A DNA stretch of 42,438 nt, from assembly GCA_045644145.1 (NCBI GenBank), contig JAZRGK010000021.1, positions 1-42,438 of the forward strand. Direction: 5' to 3'. The position numbers were made by a program, and so were the translations under genes. Of this stretch, positions 31,831-39,506 are shown piece by piece. Origin of the DNA: Flemingiibacterium sp045644145. Its GTDB lineage: Bacteria > Bacillota > Clostridia > Oscillospirales > CAG-272. The notes below the pieces were generated by a model. The model made no database searches. It was not told the origin of the DNA and was given only the letters and a program-made list of their open reading frames with translations. The first letter of the stretch is position 1; each line of letters starts with the position of its first letter.

Positions 31831-31859
31831 ATTATACCACCCCAAATATGCGTTGTCAA
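31831..31859 (-). promoter_or_regulatory. Promoter of the NodB-like gene
   Basis: TTGACA (31859-31854), 17-bp spacer ending GGTGG and TATAAT (31836-31831) on the minus strand. The start of transcription is near 31824, which fixes the coding start at 31763. Confidence 0.85.
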
Positions 31860-32058
31860 GGTCTTAAAACCACAAAACCGAAATCACTGAAAACTTTCCT
31901 CAGCATCTTGTTTTTTGCAGATGGTATATGTTTTATTTAACTGACGCCTTTTGTGGACATGGAAATGCTGTATTTTTCTGCTGTTTCAGCGCCTCGGAAG
32001 TAAATCCAAGCGGCGTTTTTTGTTTTTTAGTTTTTTGTCTGAAAATCCCCATTTTCTA
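31860..32058. other. Intergenic stretch, no gene seen
   Basis: AT-rich with a T-rich segment at about 32015-32040 preceded by a weak GCGCC/GGCGT pairing. A small transcript ending there cannot be excluded. Confidence 0.35.
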
Positions 32059-32088
32059 TTGACGAGCGGTGTCGAAATATGGTATAAT
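32059..32088 (+). promoter_or_regulatory. Promoter of the nucleoside ABC operon
   Basis: TTGACG (32059-32064), 18-bp spacer ending TATGG and TATAAT (32083-32088), 36 bp before the first start codon. Confidence 0.8.
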
Positions 32089-32123
32089 GGGTATATATTA
32101 TTTTCATCAAAGGAAGCTACTGT

Positions 32124-33659
32124 ATGAACGATATTTGCGTAAAGCTTGAAGGCATATGCAAAGCCTTCGGCAGTGTCAAAGCCAACAATAATATCAACTT
32201 CGATGTCAGACGCGGCGAAATCCACGCTTTGCTTGGCGAGAACGGCTCCGGCAAGTCCACGCTCATGAACATCCTGTCGGGTATCTACACCCCCGACAGC
32301 GGTTCTGTTGAACTGTATGGCTCACCCGTCACATTTTCTTCGCCTATGGATTCCATATCTGCAGGAATCGGCATGGTGCACCAGCATTTCAAGCTTGTTG
32401 ACGTGCTTACGGCAAAGGAAAACATCATAGGCGGAAACAAGGGCGGCGGACTGTTCACCGGCGGCAAGGCAATGAGCCATAAGATCAAAAAAATCGAGGA
32501 GCGTTACGGCTTAAAGCTTGACCCTGATAAAAAGGTCTACAACATGTCCGTTTCAGAGAAGCAGACATGTGAGATTCTTAAAGTTCTCTACCGCGGCGCG
32601 AAGATACTCATTTTGGACGAGCCTACCGCGGTGCTTACCCCTCAGGAGATAACCGTGCTTTTCGATATTCTCCGCAAAATGAAGGCGGAAGGCTGTTCGG
32701 TGGTTATCATCACCCACAAGCTTGGTGAGGTTTTGGAAATCTCCGACCGCGTAACCATTCTAAGAAAGGGTGAGTCCATAAAAACCGTCAACACCGCGGA
32801 AACTGACGCAAATGAGCTTACCGAGCTTATGGTTGGTCACCCCATCTCTCTTGATATTGAGCGTGTGCCGGTGGATGAATCAAAGAAGCGCAAGATTCTT
32901 GATATCAAGTCGCTGACCGTGCTGAACGGCGAGCACAGAAAGGCGCTGGACAACGTATCCTTCACGCTTTCTTCGGGCGAGATTTTGGGCGTTGCCGGAA
33001 TTGCCGGAAGCGGTCAGAAGGAGCTTTGCGAAACCATTGCCGGTCTTGACAAGGCGGCAGAGGGCGACATAATCTTCAAGGACTCTTCCCTCGTGGGACT
33101 TACTCCCCGTGATATCATAAAGCGCGGCGTTACAATGTCATTTATCCCTGAGGACCGTCTTGGAATGGGACTTGTTGGCTCTATGTCCGTAATCGACAAC
33201 GTGCTTCTTAAATCCTATCAGAATATGCCGGGAGCCTTTATGAACCGCAAGGCGGGCAAGACCATTGCCGAGGACATTATAAAGCGTTTCGATATTGCTA
33301 CTCCTTCAGCTACACACACTGTTAAGAAGCTGTCGGGCGGTAATATTCAAAAGGTGCTTCTCGGACGTGAAATAAATCTTAATCCGGAGCTTCTTATCAC
33401 AGCCTACCCCGTGCGCGGTCTTGATATCGGCGCATCCTACAATATTTACGATGTTCTCAACGAACAAAAACAGAAGGGCGTCGGTATACTGTTTATAGGT
33501 GAAGACCTTGACGTATTACTCTCTATTTCTGACCGCATTATGGTGCTCCACGAGGGCAAGGTAATGGGAATACTGGATGCGGCTTCCACAAACAAGCAGG
33601 AGCTTGGTATGCTGATGTTAGGTCATACTTCAGAGGAAAGGAGTGTCGACAATGCTTAA
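32124..33659 (+). CDS. ABC transporter ATPase, BMP (nucleoside) type, two ATPase domains
   Basis: A 511-residue cytoplasmic ATPase with two fused nucleotide-binding domains. N-half: Walker A GENGSGKST (residues 38-46), MHQ-type Q-loop near VHQHFKLVD, Walker B ILILDEPTAVLTP. C-half: degenerate Walker A GIAGSGQKE (near 293), signature LSGGNIQK and LLITAYPVRGLDIGA. This matches the YufO/NupO or BMP family that powers nucleoside uptake. It overlaps the first permease gene by 8 bp. No substrate-binding lipoprotein gene is adjacent. Confidence 0.9.
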   Translation: MNDICVKLEGICKAFGSVKANNNINFDVRRGEIHALLGENGSGKSTLMNILSGIYTPDSGSVELYGSPVTFSSPMDSISAGIGMVHQHFKLVDVLTAKENIIGGNKGGGLFTGGKAMSHKIKKIEERYGLKLDPDKKVYNMSVSEKQTCEILKVLYRGAKILILDEPTAVLTPQEITVLFDILRKMKAEGCSVVIITHKLGEVLEISDRVTILRKGESIKTVNTAETDANELTELMVGHPISLDIERVPVDESKKRKILDIKSLTVLNGEHRKALDNVSFTLSSGEILGVAGIAGSGQKELCETIAGLDKAAEGDIIFKDSSLVGLTPRDIIKRGVTMSFIPEDRLGMGLVGSMSVIDNVLLKSYQNMPGAFMNRKAGKTIAEDIIKRFDIATPSATHTVKKLSGGNIQKVLLGREINLNPELLITAYPVRGLDIGASYNIYDVLNEQKQKGVGILFIGEDLDVLLSISDRIMVLHEGKVMGILDAASTNKQELGMLMLGHTSEERSVDNA

Positions 33660-34710
33660 AATACAGAAAAAGCAAGGGCTTTCCAAAAACAAAGAAACAC
33701 TTCTCCGCGTAGGTTCGGTGCTTGCCGCGCTTGTTGCTGCAGGTATCGTAATGGCACTTCTCGGCTACAACCCATTTGAGCTTTACGGAAAAATGATCAA
33801 GGGCGCTATCGGAACAAAGTTCAACCGCACCGCAACCGTTGAAAAATGTATTCCGCTTCTTGTTATGTCCCTTGGCGTTTCTATTGCCTTCAAGATGAAA
33901 TTCTGGAATATCGGAGCTGAAGGACAGTTCTACATGGGCGCATTCGGTGCAACATGGGTATGGATGCTTCTTCCAAATCTGCCCATCTACCTCATGATTC
34001 CTTTAATGATGCTTGCATCCGTAATATTCGGCGGACTTTACGCCCTTATTCCGGCGATCCTTATGCATAAGCTCGGCACAAGCGAAACGCTGGTTACGCT
34101 TATGCTCAACTACATCGCAATAAAGTGGATAACCTACCTTTCCCTTGGTCCTTGGAAGGACCCGGCGGCTCGCGGTCAGGCGAAAATATACGCCTTTTCC
34201 AAAAACGCCACTCTCCCTGATGTATTCGGTATCCACATCGGATGGATAATCGCGCTGGTGCTTGTGGTGCTTGTGTATATTCTTATGAAATACTCCAAGT
34301 TCGGCTTTGAGATTGCAGTGCTTGGCGAAAATCCGGCTACCGCACGCTATGCAGGCATGAATGTTGTAAAAACCCTCATCTTCGCCGTTATTCTTTCGGG
34401 CGGTATCTGCGGACTTGCCGGTATGCTTCAGGCAACGGGAAGCGAGGGCAGACTTGGCGACAACATTTCCGCCGGTCTTGGATTTACCGCAATAATCACC
34501 GCTTGGCTTGCAAGGCTTTCCGCGCCAATGATTTTAGTTTCATCCTTCCTTTTCGCGGTACTTCTTCAGGGCGGAAGTGCCCTCGGTGCGCTTACCGACA
34601 TCCCTGCATCCGTTGCAGAAACCATTCAGGGAATCATTCTGTTCTTCGTGCTTGCAAGCGAGTTTTTCACAAATTATAAGATTGTATTAAAGCGAAAGGA
34701 GAATAAATAA
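33652..34710 (+). CDS. ABC transporter permease, BMP type (YufP-like)
   Basis: About 352 residues; ATG at 33652 (AAAGGAG at 33637-33643) is chosen over a GTG 9 bp upstream. Eight or so helices, with the family blocks FKMKFWNIGAEGQFYMGAFGA (about 86-106) and LGENPATARYAGMNVVK (about 223-239; cytoplasmic coupling loop) and LATGSEGRLGDNISAGLGFTAI-like region. It overlaps the ATPase gene's end and the next permease's start (ATAATG), a tightly coupled operon. Confidence 0.9.
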   Translation: MLKIQKKQGLSKNKETLLRVGSVLAALVAAGIVMALLGYNPFELYGKMIKGAIGTKFNRTATVEKCIPLLVMSLGVSIAFKMKFWNIGAEGQFYMGAFGATWVWMLLPNLPIYLMIPLMMLASVIFGGLYALIPAILMHKLGTSETLVTLMLNYIAIKWITYLSLGPWKDPAARGQAKIYAFSKNATLPDVFGIHIGWIIALVLVVLVYILMKYSKFGFEIAVLGENPATARYAGMNVVKTLIFAVILSGGICGLAGMLQATGSEGRLGDNISAGLGFTAIITAWLARLSAPMILVSSFLFAVLLQGGSALGALTDIPASVAETIQGIILFFVLASEFFTNYKIVLKRKENK

Positions 34711-35711
34711 TGGGAAATCTTGAACAACTTTCGCTGTTTTTACAGTCCGCAGTGCAGATGGGCACCCCAATACTTTTCGGCACCCTCGGCGGTATACTCA
34801 ACGAGAAAGTGGGACACACAAACCTTGGCGTTGAAGGCATGATGCTCATGGGCGCATGTACCGGATTTATGATGGGCGTTACCTCGGGAAATCCCGTTCT
34901 CGCCATACTTACGGCAGGTCTTGTTGGCGCACTTTGCGCACTTATCTACGCCATCATCACGGTTACTTTTATGGGAAATCACGTTGTAACAGGACTTGTT
35001 CTCACCATTTTCGGTACAGGTCTTTCAAGCTTCCTCGGAAACATGACCACCACCGTTACAAATGCTCTCGGCATGCTTGAAGAAAAGCCCTTCACTCAGG
35101 TACAGCTTCCCCAAAGCGTGGCACAGCCCCTTTCGGACTTTAAGCTTCCCTACCTCTCCGAGCTTCCCATTCTCGGCAACATGTTCTTCTATCAGAGCAT
35201 TTACGTCTACATCTCCTTAGCGCTTTCCATTATACTTGCAATCTACATGAAGCGCACCAAATTCGGTCTTAACATGCGCATGATAGGCGAGAATCCCGGC
35301 GCGGCTGACGCTTCCGGCATCAACATCACCGCCTACAAGTATGTGCACATTCTCCTTGGCGGATTTCTCTGCGGAATGGGCGGAGCTTATCTCTCCCTCG
35401 TTTCCGCCGACCAATGGAAGGAAAATCTCACCGCGGGCATTGGCTGGATAGCCGTTGCGCTCGTAATCTTCGCAACTTGGGATCCTGTGAAGGCGATCTT
35501 CGGCGCATACTTCTTCGGCGCAATGCGTGCACTTGGTCCGAAGCTCCAGAACGTGGACATTCCCCTTATCGGTCATGTAAACTCACAGTTTCTCGATATG
35601 CTTCCCTATGTTATGACTATTGTTGCGCTGGTATTTATTACTCTCAGGAAGAAAAAAGAATACCAAGCACCTGCGGCACTGGGTAATCCCTATTTCCGCG
35701 AGGACCGTTAA
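34710..35711 (+). CDS. ABC transporter permease, BMP type (YufQ-like)
   Basis: A 333-residue membrane protein of the same family: GGILNEKVGHTNLGVEGMMLMGA near residue 29, MIGENPGAADASGINITAYKY near 191 and a final WIAVALVIFATWDPVKA block. The ATG shares a base with the previous stop (TAATG). It pairs with the first permease as the transmembrane heterodimer. Confidence 0.9.
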   Translation: MGNLEQLSLFLQSAVQMGTPILFGTLGGILNEKVGHTNLGVEGMMLMGACTGFMMGVTSGNPVLAILTAGLVGALCALIYAIITVTFMGNHVVTGLVLTIFGTGLSSFLGNMTTTVTNALGMLEEKPFTQVQLPQSVAQPLSDFKLPYLSELPILGNMFFYQSIYVYISLALSIILAIYMKRTKFGLNMRMIGENPGAADASGINITAYKYVHILLGGFLCGMGGAYLSLVSADQWKENLTAGIGWIAVALVIFATWDPVKAIFGAYFFGAMRALGPKLQNVDIPLIGHVNSQFLDMLPYVMTIVALVFITLRKKKEYQAPAALGNPYFREDR

Positions 35712-35729
35712 AATCGTTTTTATCTCGAC

Positions 35730-35757
35730 TCCCAAAGCCGTTTTACGGCTTTGGGGG
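35730..35757 (+). terminator. Hairpin after the ABC operon
   Basis: CCCAAAGCCGT, TTT, ACGGCTTTGGG: an 11-bp stem 18 bp after the stop codon. Only a short T/A stretch follows, so termination is probable rather than certain. Confidence 0.6.
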
Positions 35758-35793
35758 TAATTATATCTATACAGAAAGGCAAAAAACACTAAA

Positions 35794-36696
35794 ATGAAAG
35801 CAAAACGACTTTTCGGCAACCTGGCGTTGCTTGTTGCGGCTGTTCTGTGGGGTTCCACCTTTGTGGCACAGAGCGTAGCGAGTGAAGCCGTTCCGCCATT
35901 CACGTTTCTTGCGTCCCGTTCCTTACTTGGCTTCTTATTTCTTATTCCAGTAAGCTTTATAAAGGACGGTATTGCAAAAAAATCCGGCACATACGAAAAG
36001 CCGGACAAAAAGACCGCAAAGCTCTTACTTCTCGGCGGACTTTTCTGTGGGGCGGCTCTTACCGCCGCTTCGGGACTCCAACAGCTTGGCATGACCGGCG
36101 ACAATTCCGGCAAAGCAGGCTTTGTTACCGCCATGTACATTCTCCTGGTGCCGCTTTTCGGCATCTTTATCGGAAAGAAGCTCCGCCCCGTTATCTGGAT
36201 ATGCGTGGGCATGGGCGTTGTGGGACTTTATCTTCTCTGCATGACAGAGGGACTGACTCTTGCCGCAAGCGACATATTCTTAATGATATGCGCGGTGGTG
36301 TTCTCATTGCACATTCTGATAGTAGACTATTTTTCACCCCGTGTTGACGGAGTAAAGCTGTCATGTCTGCAGTTTTTCGTGACCTTTATCTTTGCCACGG
36401 TGATCGCGCTTATTTTCGAGGAAACCACATTCAGCGTACTGCTTGCCGCATGGCTTCCCATCGCCTATGCCGGCATACTTTCAAGCGGCATCGCCTACAC
36501 GCTTCAGATCGTTGGTCAGAAGTACACCGAGCCTACCGTTGCATCGCTGCTTATGAGCCTTGAATCGGTGTTCGCGGTGCTGACGAGCATGGTGGTGCTC
36601 TCGCAGTTCCCCACCGGACGCGAGCTTGCAGGCTCCGTCATCATGTTCGCGGCGATTATTATTTCACAGCTTCCCGAAAGGAAGCGCGGCGCGTAA
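35794..36696 (+). CDS. DMT/EamA family transporter
   Basis: A 300-residue protein with ten transmembrane segments in two EamA repeats: LLVAAVLWGSTFVAQSVASE at residues 11-30 and a second LMICAVVFSLHILIVDYFS repeat near 172, then YTLQIVGQKYTEPTVASLLMSLESVFA near 236, the family's characteristic late block. Likely exports or imports small metabolites (amino acids, nucleosides, drugs); substrate unknown. Start follows GAAAGGC with 13-bp spacing. Not obviously in the preceding operon (83-bp gap). Confidence 0.88.
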   Translation: MKAKRLFGNLALLVAAVLWGSTFVAQSVASEAVPPFTFLASRSLLGFLFLIPVSFIKDGIAKKSGTYEKPDKKTAKLLLLGGLFCGAALTAASGLQQLGMTGDNSGKAGFVTAMYILLVPLFGIFIGKKLRPVIWICVGMGVVGLYLLCMTEGLTLAASDIFLMICAVVFSLHILIVDYFSPRVDGVKLSCLQFFVTFIFATVIALIFEETTFSVLLAAWLPIAYAGILSSGIAYTLQIVGQKYTEPTVASLLMSLESVFAVLTSMVVLSQFPTGRELAGSVIMFAAIIISQLPERKRGA

Positions 36697-36713
36697 GTGC
36701 AAAATTGTATAGA

Positions 36714-36747
36714 AAATCGGCAGGGAGTGTCAGCTCTCTGCCGATTT
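36714..36747. terminator. Bidirectional terminator between EamA and WG-repeat genes
   Basis: AAATCGGCAGGGAG, 6-nt loop, CTCTCTGCCGATTT: a 14-bp stem between convergent genes. It is nearly the same as the putP terminator at 3374-3405. Confidence 0.85.
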
Positions 36748-36781
36748 GTTGTGTAAGCATAATACCTTAAAAGTTGTACAA

Positions 36782-37654
36782 TTATTTTCCACTGTTAAGA
36801 AGCATTTCTGTAATGTTCAGCACACATTTGCCTTTGCTGTCAATCACCATAGTTTCTGAATAACGGGTATAAACGTCTACTTTTTCCACGATTGCGTAGC
36901 CATCATCGTAGAAATCGCTGGCATTATAAAATTGCGGTTCTATAACAAATTTCCCCTTTTCATTTATGTAACCGTATCCGTCGTAACCTACAACCCATGC
37001 CAAACCGTTTTCGGCAAAATTCCCTGCCCAACTAAATTGCGGTTCTATAACAACTTTGCCTTTTTCATTTATGTAGCCGAATCCGTCGTAACCTTGAACC
37101 ATTGCCAAACCGTTTTCGGTAAAATCCCCTACCCAATAAAATTGCGGCTCTATCACATATTTGCCTTTTCCATTTATGTAACCATATTCGTCATCAACTT
37201 CAACCCTTGCTAAACCATTCTCGGCAAACTCCCCTGCATTATCAAATTGTGGCTCTATCACATATTTGCCTTTTTCATTTATGTAGCCATATTTTCCCCA
37301 TATTCCGCCAACATTGACCAATGCTAATCCGTTCTCGGCAAACTCCCCTGCTCCATCAAATTGCGGTGCTATCACATACTTGCCTTTTTCATTTATGTAG
37401 CCATATTTCCCGTCAACTACAACCCATGTCAAACCATTTTCGGTAAAATCCCCTATCTCATCAAATTGTGGCTCTATCATCCACTCACCATTTTTGTTTA
37501 AGCATCCGTACAAACCATCTGATGATTGCCATACCATAAGTCCATGGTTAAACAAGTTATTATCACCGAACGTGTTCTCTTTTTTTCCACACCCTGTTAT
37601 AGACGAAATTGACATAACAAGCACCATAAATAAAATTAACGCTGTCTTTTTCAT
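36782..37654 (-). CDS. WG-repeat (KWG) lipoprotein
   Basis: About 290 residues from ATG at 37654 (GGAGGCAG SD). A lipoprotein signal peptide ends SSITGC with Cys22 as the lipid site. It is followed by six WG-type beta repeats of about 36-40 residues, each like GYINEKGKYVIEPQFD, GAGEFAENGLALV, then a degenerate C-terminal unit. Such proteins sit on the outer membrane surface face (here, outer leaflet of the cytoplasmic membrane) and their role is unknown. The gene looks more AT-rich and repetitive than its neighbours, hinting at transfer or rapid change. Upstream lies a structured RNA. Confidence 0.85.
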   Translation of the reverse strand: MKKTALILFMVLVMSISSITGCGKKENTFGDNNLFNHGLMVWQSSDGLYGCLNKNGEWMIEPQFDEIGDFTENGLTWVVVDGKYGYINEKGKYVIAPQFDGAGEFAENGLALVNVGGIWGKYGYINEKGKYVIEPQFDNAGEFAENGLARVEVDDEYGYINGKGKYVIEPQFYWVGDFTENGLAMVQGYDGFGYINEKGKVVIEPQFSWAGNFAENGLAWVVGYDGYGYINEKGKFVIEPQFYNASDFYDDGYAIVEKVDVYTRYSETMVIDSKGKCVLNITEMLLNSGK

Positions 37655-37716
37655 AACTGCCTCCAATGTTATAATATATTCAAAAATACGCAGTTTCACA
37701 TACATTTAAGCATAAT

Positions 37717-37742
37717 AAAAGTGCGCAGCCGAAGCCACGCAC
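37717..37742 (-). terminator. Intrinsic terminator within the WG gene leader
   Basis: Minus strand GTGCGTGGC, TTCG, GCTGCGCAC then TTTTATT. A 9-bp stem in which two pairs are G-U wobbles only on this strand, with a UUCG-type tetraloop. It lies between the structured RNA and the WG gene start. Confidence 0.7.
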
Positions 37743-37764
37743 GAAAAATGGTAGCTCCGTTTAC

Positions 37765-37885
37765 TGCGACATAAATCTTCTTTTACACACTTATCACAAC
37801 AGGTGCACAAAAGGGAGCGTACATTTTTACCGAAAGTAAAAACGTACACCTACTGTAAATAAGTGAATATTCGATTTATGTCGCA
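37765..37885 (-). ncRNA. Candidate structured RNA (leader or sRNA) upstream of the WG gene
   Basis: On the minus strand a 121-nt fold: P1, 13 bp (TGCGACATAAATC with its complement, ends at 37885 and 37765); P2, CACTTAT with ATAAGTG; P3, ACAGTAGGTG with CACCTGTTGT (two G-U); P4, TACGTTTTTAC with GTAAAAATGTA (one G-U), TTTCG loop; a 14-nt unpaired strand lies between P4 and P3. The three imperfect pairs are G-U on this strand but A-C on the other. Transcription starts at P1's first base. No known riboswitch is recognised. Confidence 0.6.
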
Positions 37886-37890
37886 TTCTT

Positions 37891-37920
37891 ATTATACCAT
37901 AAAAATTTCACCTATGTCAA
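37891..37920 (-). promoter_or_regulatory. Promoter of the structured RNA and WG gene
   Basis: TTGACA (37920-37915), 18-bp spacer ending ATGG and TATAAT (37896-37891) on the minus strand. The expected start, 6-7 nt on, is 37884-37885. Confidence 0.85.
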
Positions 37921-38013
37921 TAGTTTGTAAAAAAACTGCCACATCAAATATTGCCTGATTTTGTGTGCACCAGCAAATACGAGTTGTCAAGGACATTGAC
38001 CACTACACAAAAC

Positions 38014-38034
38014 GGGGGGAGCAAGCCCCTCCCC
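38014..38034 (-). repeat. GC palindrome repeat, copy 4
   Basis: Minus strand GGGGAGGGGC, TT, GCTCCCCCC followed by GTTTTGTG. Same orientation as copies 1-3. Confidence 0.7.
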
Positions 38035-38074
38035 TACCTAATATTGGCTTGTTTGGCGTACCAATGGATTCCCG

Positions 38075-38225
38075 CCAACCCAAGGCGCCGGAATGGTTAT
38101 GCGCCATGCAGGCGGCGCGAATCTGTGGATTCGAATGGGACGTCGTGGGCGCCGTCCCCTACAGTTTTGTTTGTACCCCTGTATAAAGTTTTTGCGGAGC
38201 TTTTTTCAAAAAGCGACCCGTATTC
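38075..38225 (-). repeat. Dispersed intergenic repeat, copy D
   Basis: Reverse orientation. On the minus strand, blocks TCGCTTTTT, CCGCAAAAACTTTATAC, GTAGGGGACGGCGCCC, ATTCGCGCCGCCTGCATGG and AACCATTCCGGCGCC in the same order as in copy A. The long CACATCG palindrome is lost and replaced by a 7-bp GCTTTTT hairpin (38199-38214). Confidence 0.8.
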
Positions 38226-38241
38226 CATACGCACAAAATTA

Positions 38242-38268
38242 CCGCCCCACATTGAGTGAGGCGGTGAT
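38242..38268. terminator. Terminator at the end of the arginine operon
   Basis: ACCGCCCCAC/GTGAGGCGGT pairing (one mismatch) with a short loop and AT/T tracts on both sides, just beyond the argF relic. Confidence 0.7.
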
Positions 38269-38271
38269 TTT

Positions 38272-38315
38272 TTACTTTTTGCCCATTAACTTAACCATAA
38301 CGGCTGTTTTAAACG
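38272..38315 (-). pseudogene. Relic of a second argF 3' end
   Basis: On the minus strand the final ten codons before the stop encode AVMVKLMGKK, the exact C-terminus of argF (38387). In the 33-nt stretch from that Ala codon through the stop, four bases differ and all are synonymous. Upstream the similarity fades after FKT. It looks like the tail of a deleted argF copy, or an old partial duplication. Confidence 0.7.
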
Positions 38316-38386
38316 CGACGCTTCGCTTACGCGACACAAAAAGCCCTGCTTCTTTGTGCTGTATCAATGGAGATTGCGATTATCGC

Positions 38387-39301
38387 TTACTTCTTCCCCA
38401 TCAGCTTAACCATAACGGCTTTTTGAGCGTGGAGTCTGTTTTCGGCTTCCTCGAAGATTTCAGCGGCGTGAGCTTCGAATACCTTGGCGGTGATTTCTTC
38501 CTCGCGGTGAGCGGGCAGGCAGTGCTGAACCATAGCATCCTTGGCGGCAACGTCCATTACTTCGTCGTTGATCTGATAGCCCTTGAAGGCGATCTTGCGC
38601 TTCTCGGCTTCGTCTTCCTGACCCATGGATGCCCATACATCAGTGAACAGTACATCTGCACCCTGTGCTGCCTCTAAAACGCTGTCGGTGAGGGTGAATG
38701 CATCGCCGTAAGCCTTGGCGAAATCAAGCACCTGACCGTCGGGGCGATAACCCTCGGGACATGCGCAGGAAACCTTCATACCTACGGTAAGACCGCCTAC
38801 GATAAGGGAGTTTGCCATGTTGTTGCCGTCGCCGATGTAGCACATCTTAAGCCCGTCAAAGCCACCCTTGAACTCGCGGATGGTCTGAAGGTCTGCAAGC
38901 ACCTGACAGGGGTGGCAGTAGTCCGTAAGACCGTTGATTATCGGAATACTTGCGTACTCGGCGAGATCCTCAACCTCTTTCTGCGCGAAGGTGCGGATCA
39001 TGATACCGTTAAGATAGCGTGACAGAACACGGGCGGTGTCCTCAACCGGCTCGCCGCGTCCGATCTGCAGATCGCGTGAGGACAGAAACAGCGCCTGACC
39101 GCCAAGCTGATACATACCGGTTTCAAATGAAACTCTTGTTCTGGTAGATGCCTTCTGGAAGATCATGCCCAGAGTCTGACCTGCAAGATGCTTGTGCTCG
39201 ATGCCGTTCTTGGTTTCGTATTTAAGCTGCATCGCAAGGTTTAATATGTCGTTTATTTCCTCTTTATTGAGATCTGCCATTTTCAAAAGATCGTTGTACA
39301 T
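38387..39301 (-). CDS. argF: Ornithine carbamoyltransferase
   Basis: A 304-residue cytoplasmic enzyme making citrulline from ornithine and carbamoyl phosphate. Motifs: FQKASTRTRVSFE (carbamoyl phosphate, STRTR at residues 52-56), HPCQVLADLQTI near 131, and MQEDE-type followed by VQHCLPAHREEEI (HCLP, near 265). Length is typical. Last gene of the arg operon; start follows AAAGGATTTTTACC. The 205-bp gap from argD holds a cluster of GC-rich hairpins. Confidence 0.96.
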   Translation of the reverse strand: MYNDLLKMADLNKEEINDILNLAMQLKYETKNGIEHKHLAGQTLGMIFQKASTRTRVSFETGMYQLGGQALFLSSRDLQIGRGEPVEDTARVLSRYLNGIMIRTFAQKEVEDLAEYASIPIINGLTDYCHPCQVLADLQTIREFKGGFDGLKMCYIGDGNNMANSLIVGGLTVGMKVSCACPEGYRPDGQVLDFAKAYGDAFTLTDSVLEAAQGADVLFTDVWASMGQEDEAEKRKIAFKGYQINDEVMDVAAKDAMVQHCLPAHREEEITAKVFEAHAAEIFEEAENRLHAQKAVMVKLMGKK

Positions 39302-39330
39302 GGTAAAAATCCTTTCTGTTTTGTTTTATC

Positions 39331-39420
39331 AAGGGGCTCTGCCCCTTGCGCCCGCTCTGCGGGCTATCCCCTGTAGGGGGGAAACCCTGCTCTCAAACGC
39401 CGATACGGTTTCTCCCCGAC
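39331..39420 (-). repeat. Cluster of GC-rich hairpins between argD and argF
   Basis: AAGGGGC-TCT-GCCCCTT (39331-39347), GCCCGC-TCT-GCGGGC (39350-39364) and CCCC-TGTA-GGGG (39368-39379) are followed by GGGGAAACC (about 39378-39386) with its near complement GGTTTCTCCCC (about 39407-39417). It lies within the operon, so it may be an mRNA processing or stability element. Confidence 0.6.
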
Positions 39421-39506
39421 ACCCCTTATCCGCTCGGCTGCTGCTATTTTATAACAGACACATTGTATATCGGAGATATGGAAAATCCCTATCATGCATT
39501 TGAATT

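Noticed and set aside
37765..37885. Interpretation of the 121-bp inverted repeat as a MITE
   Set aside because: It has no target duplication, begins at the predicted transcription start and has G-U wobbles on one strand only; an RNA fits better, though a MITE origin is not excluded.
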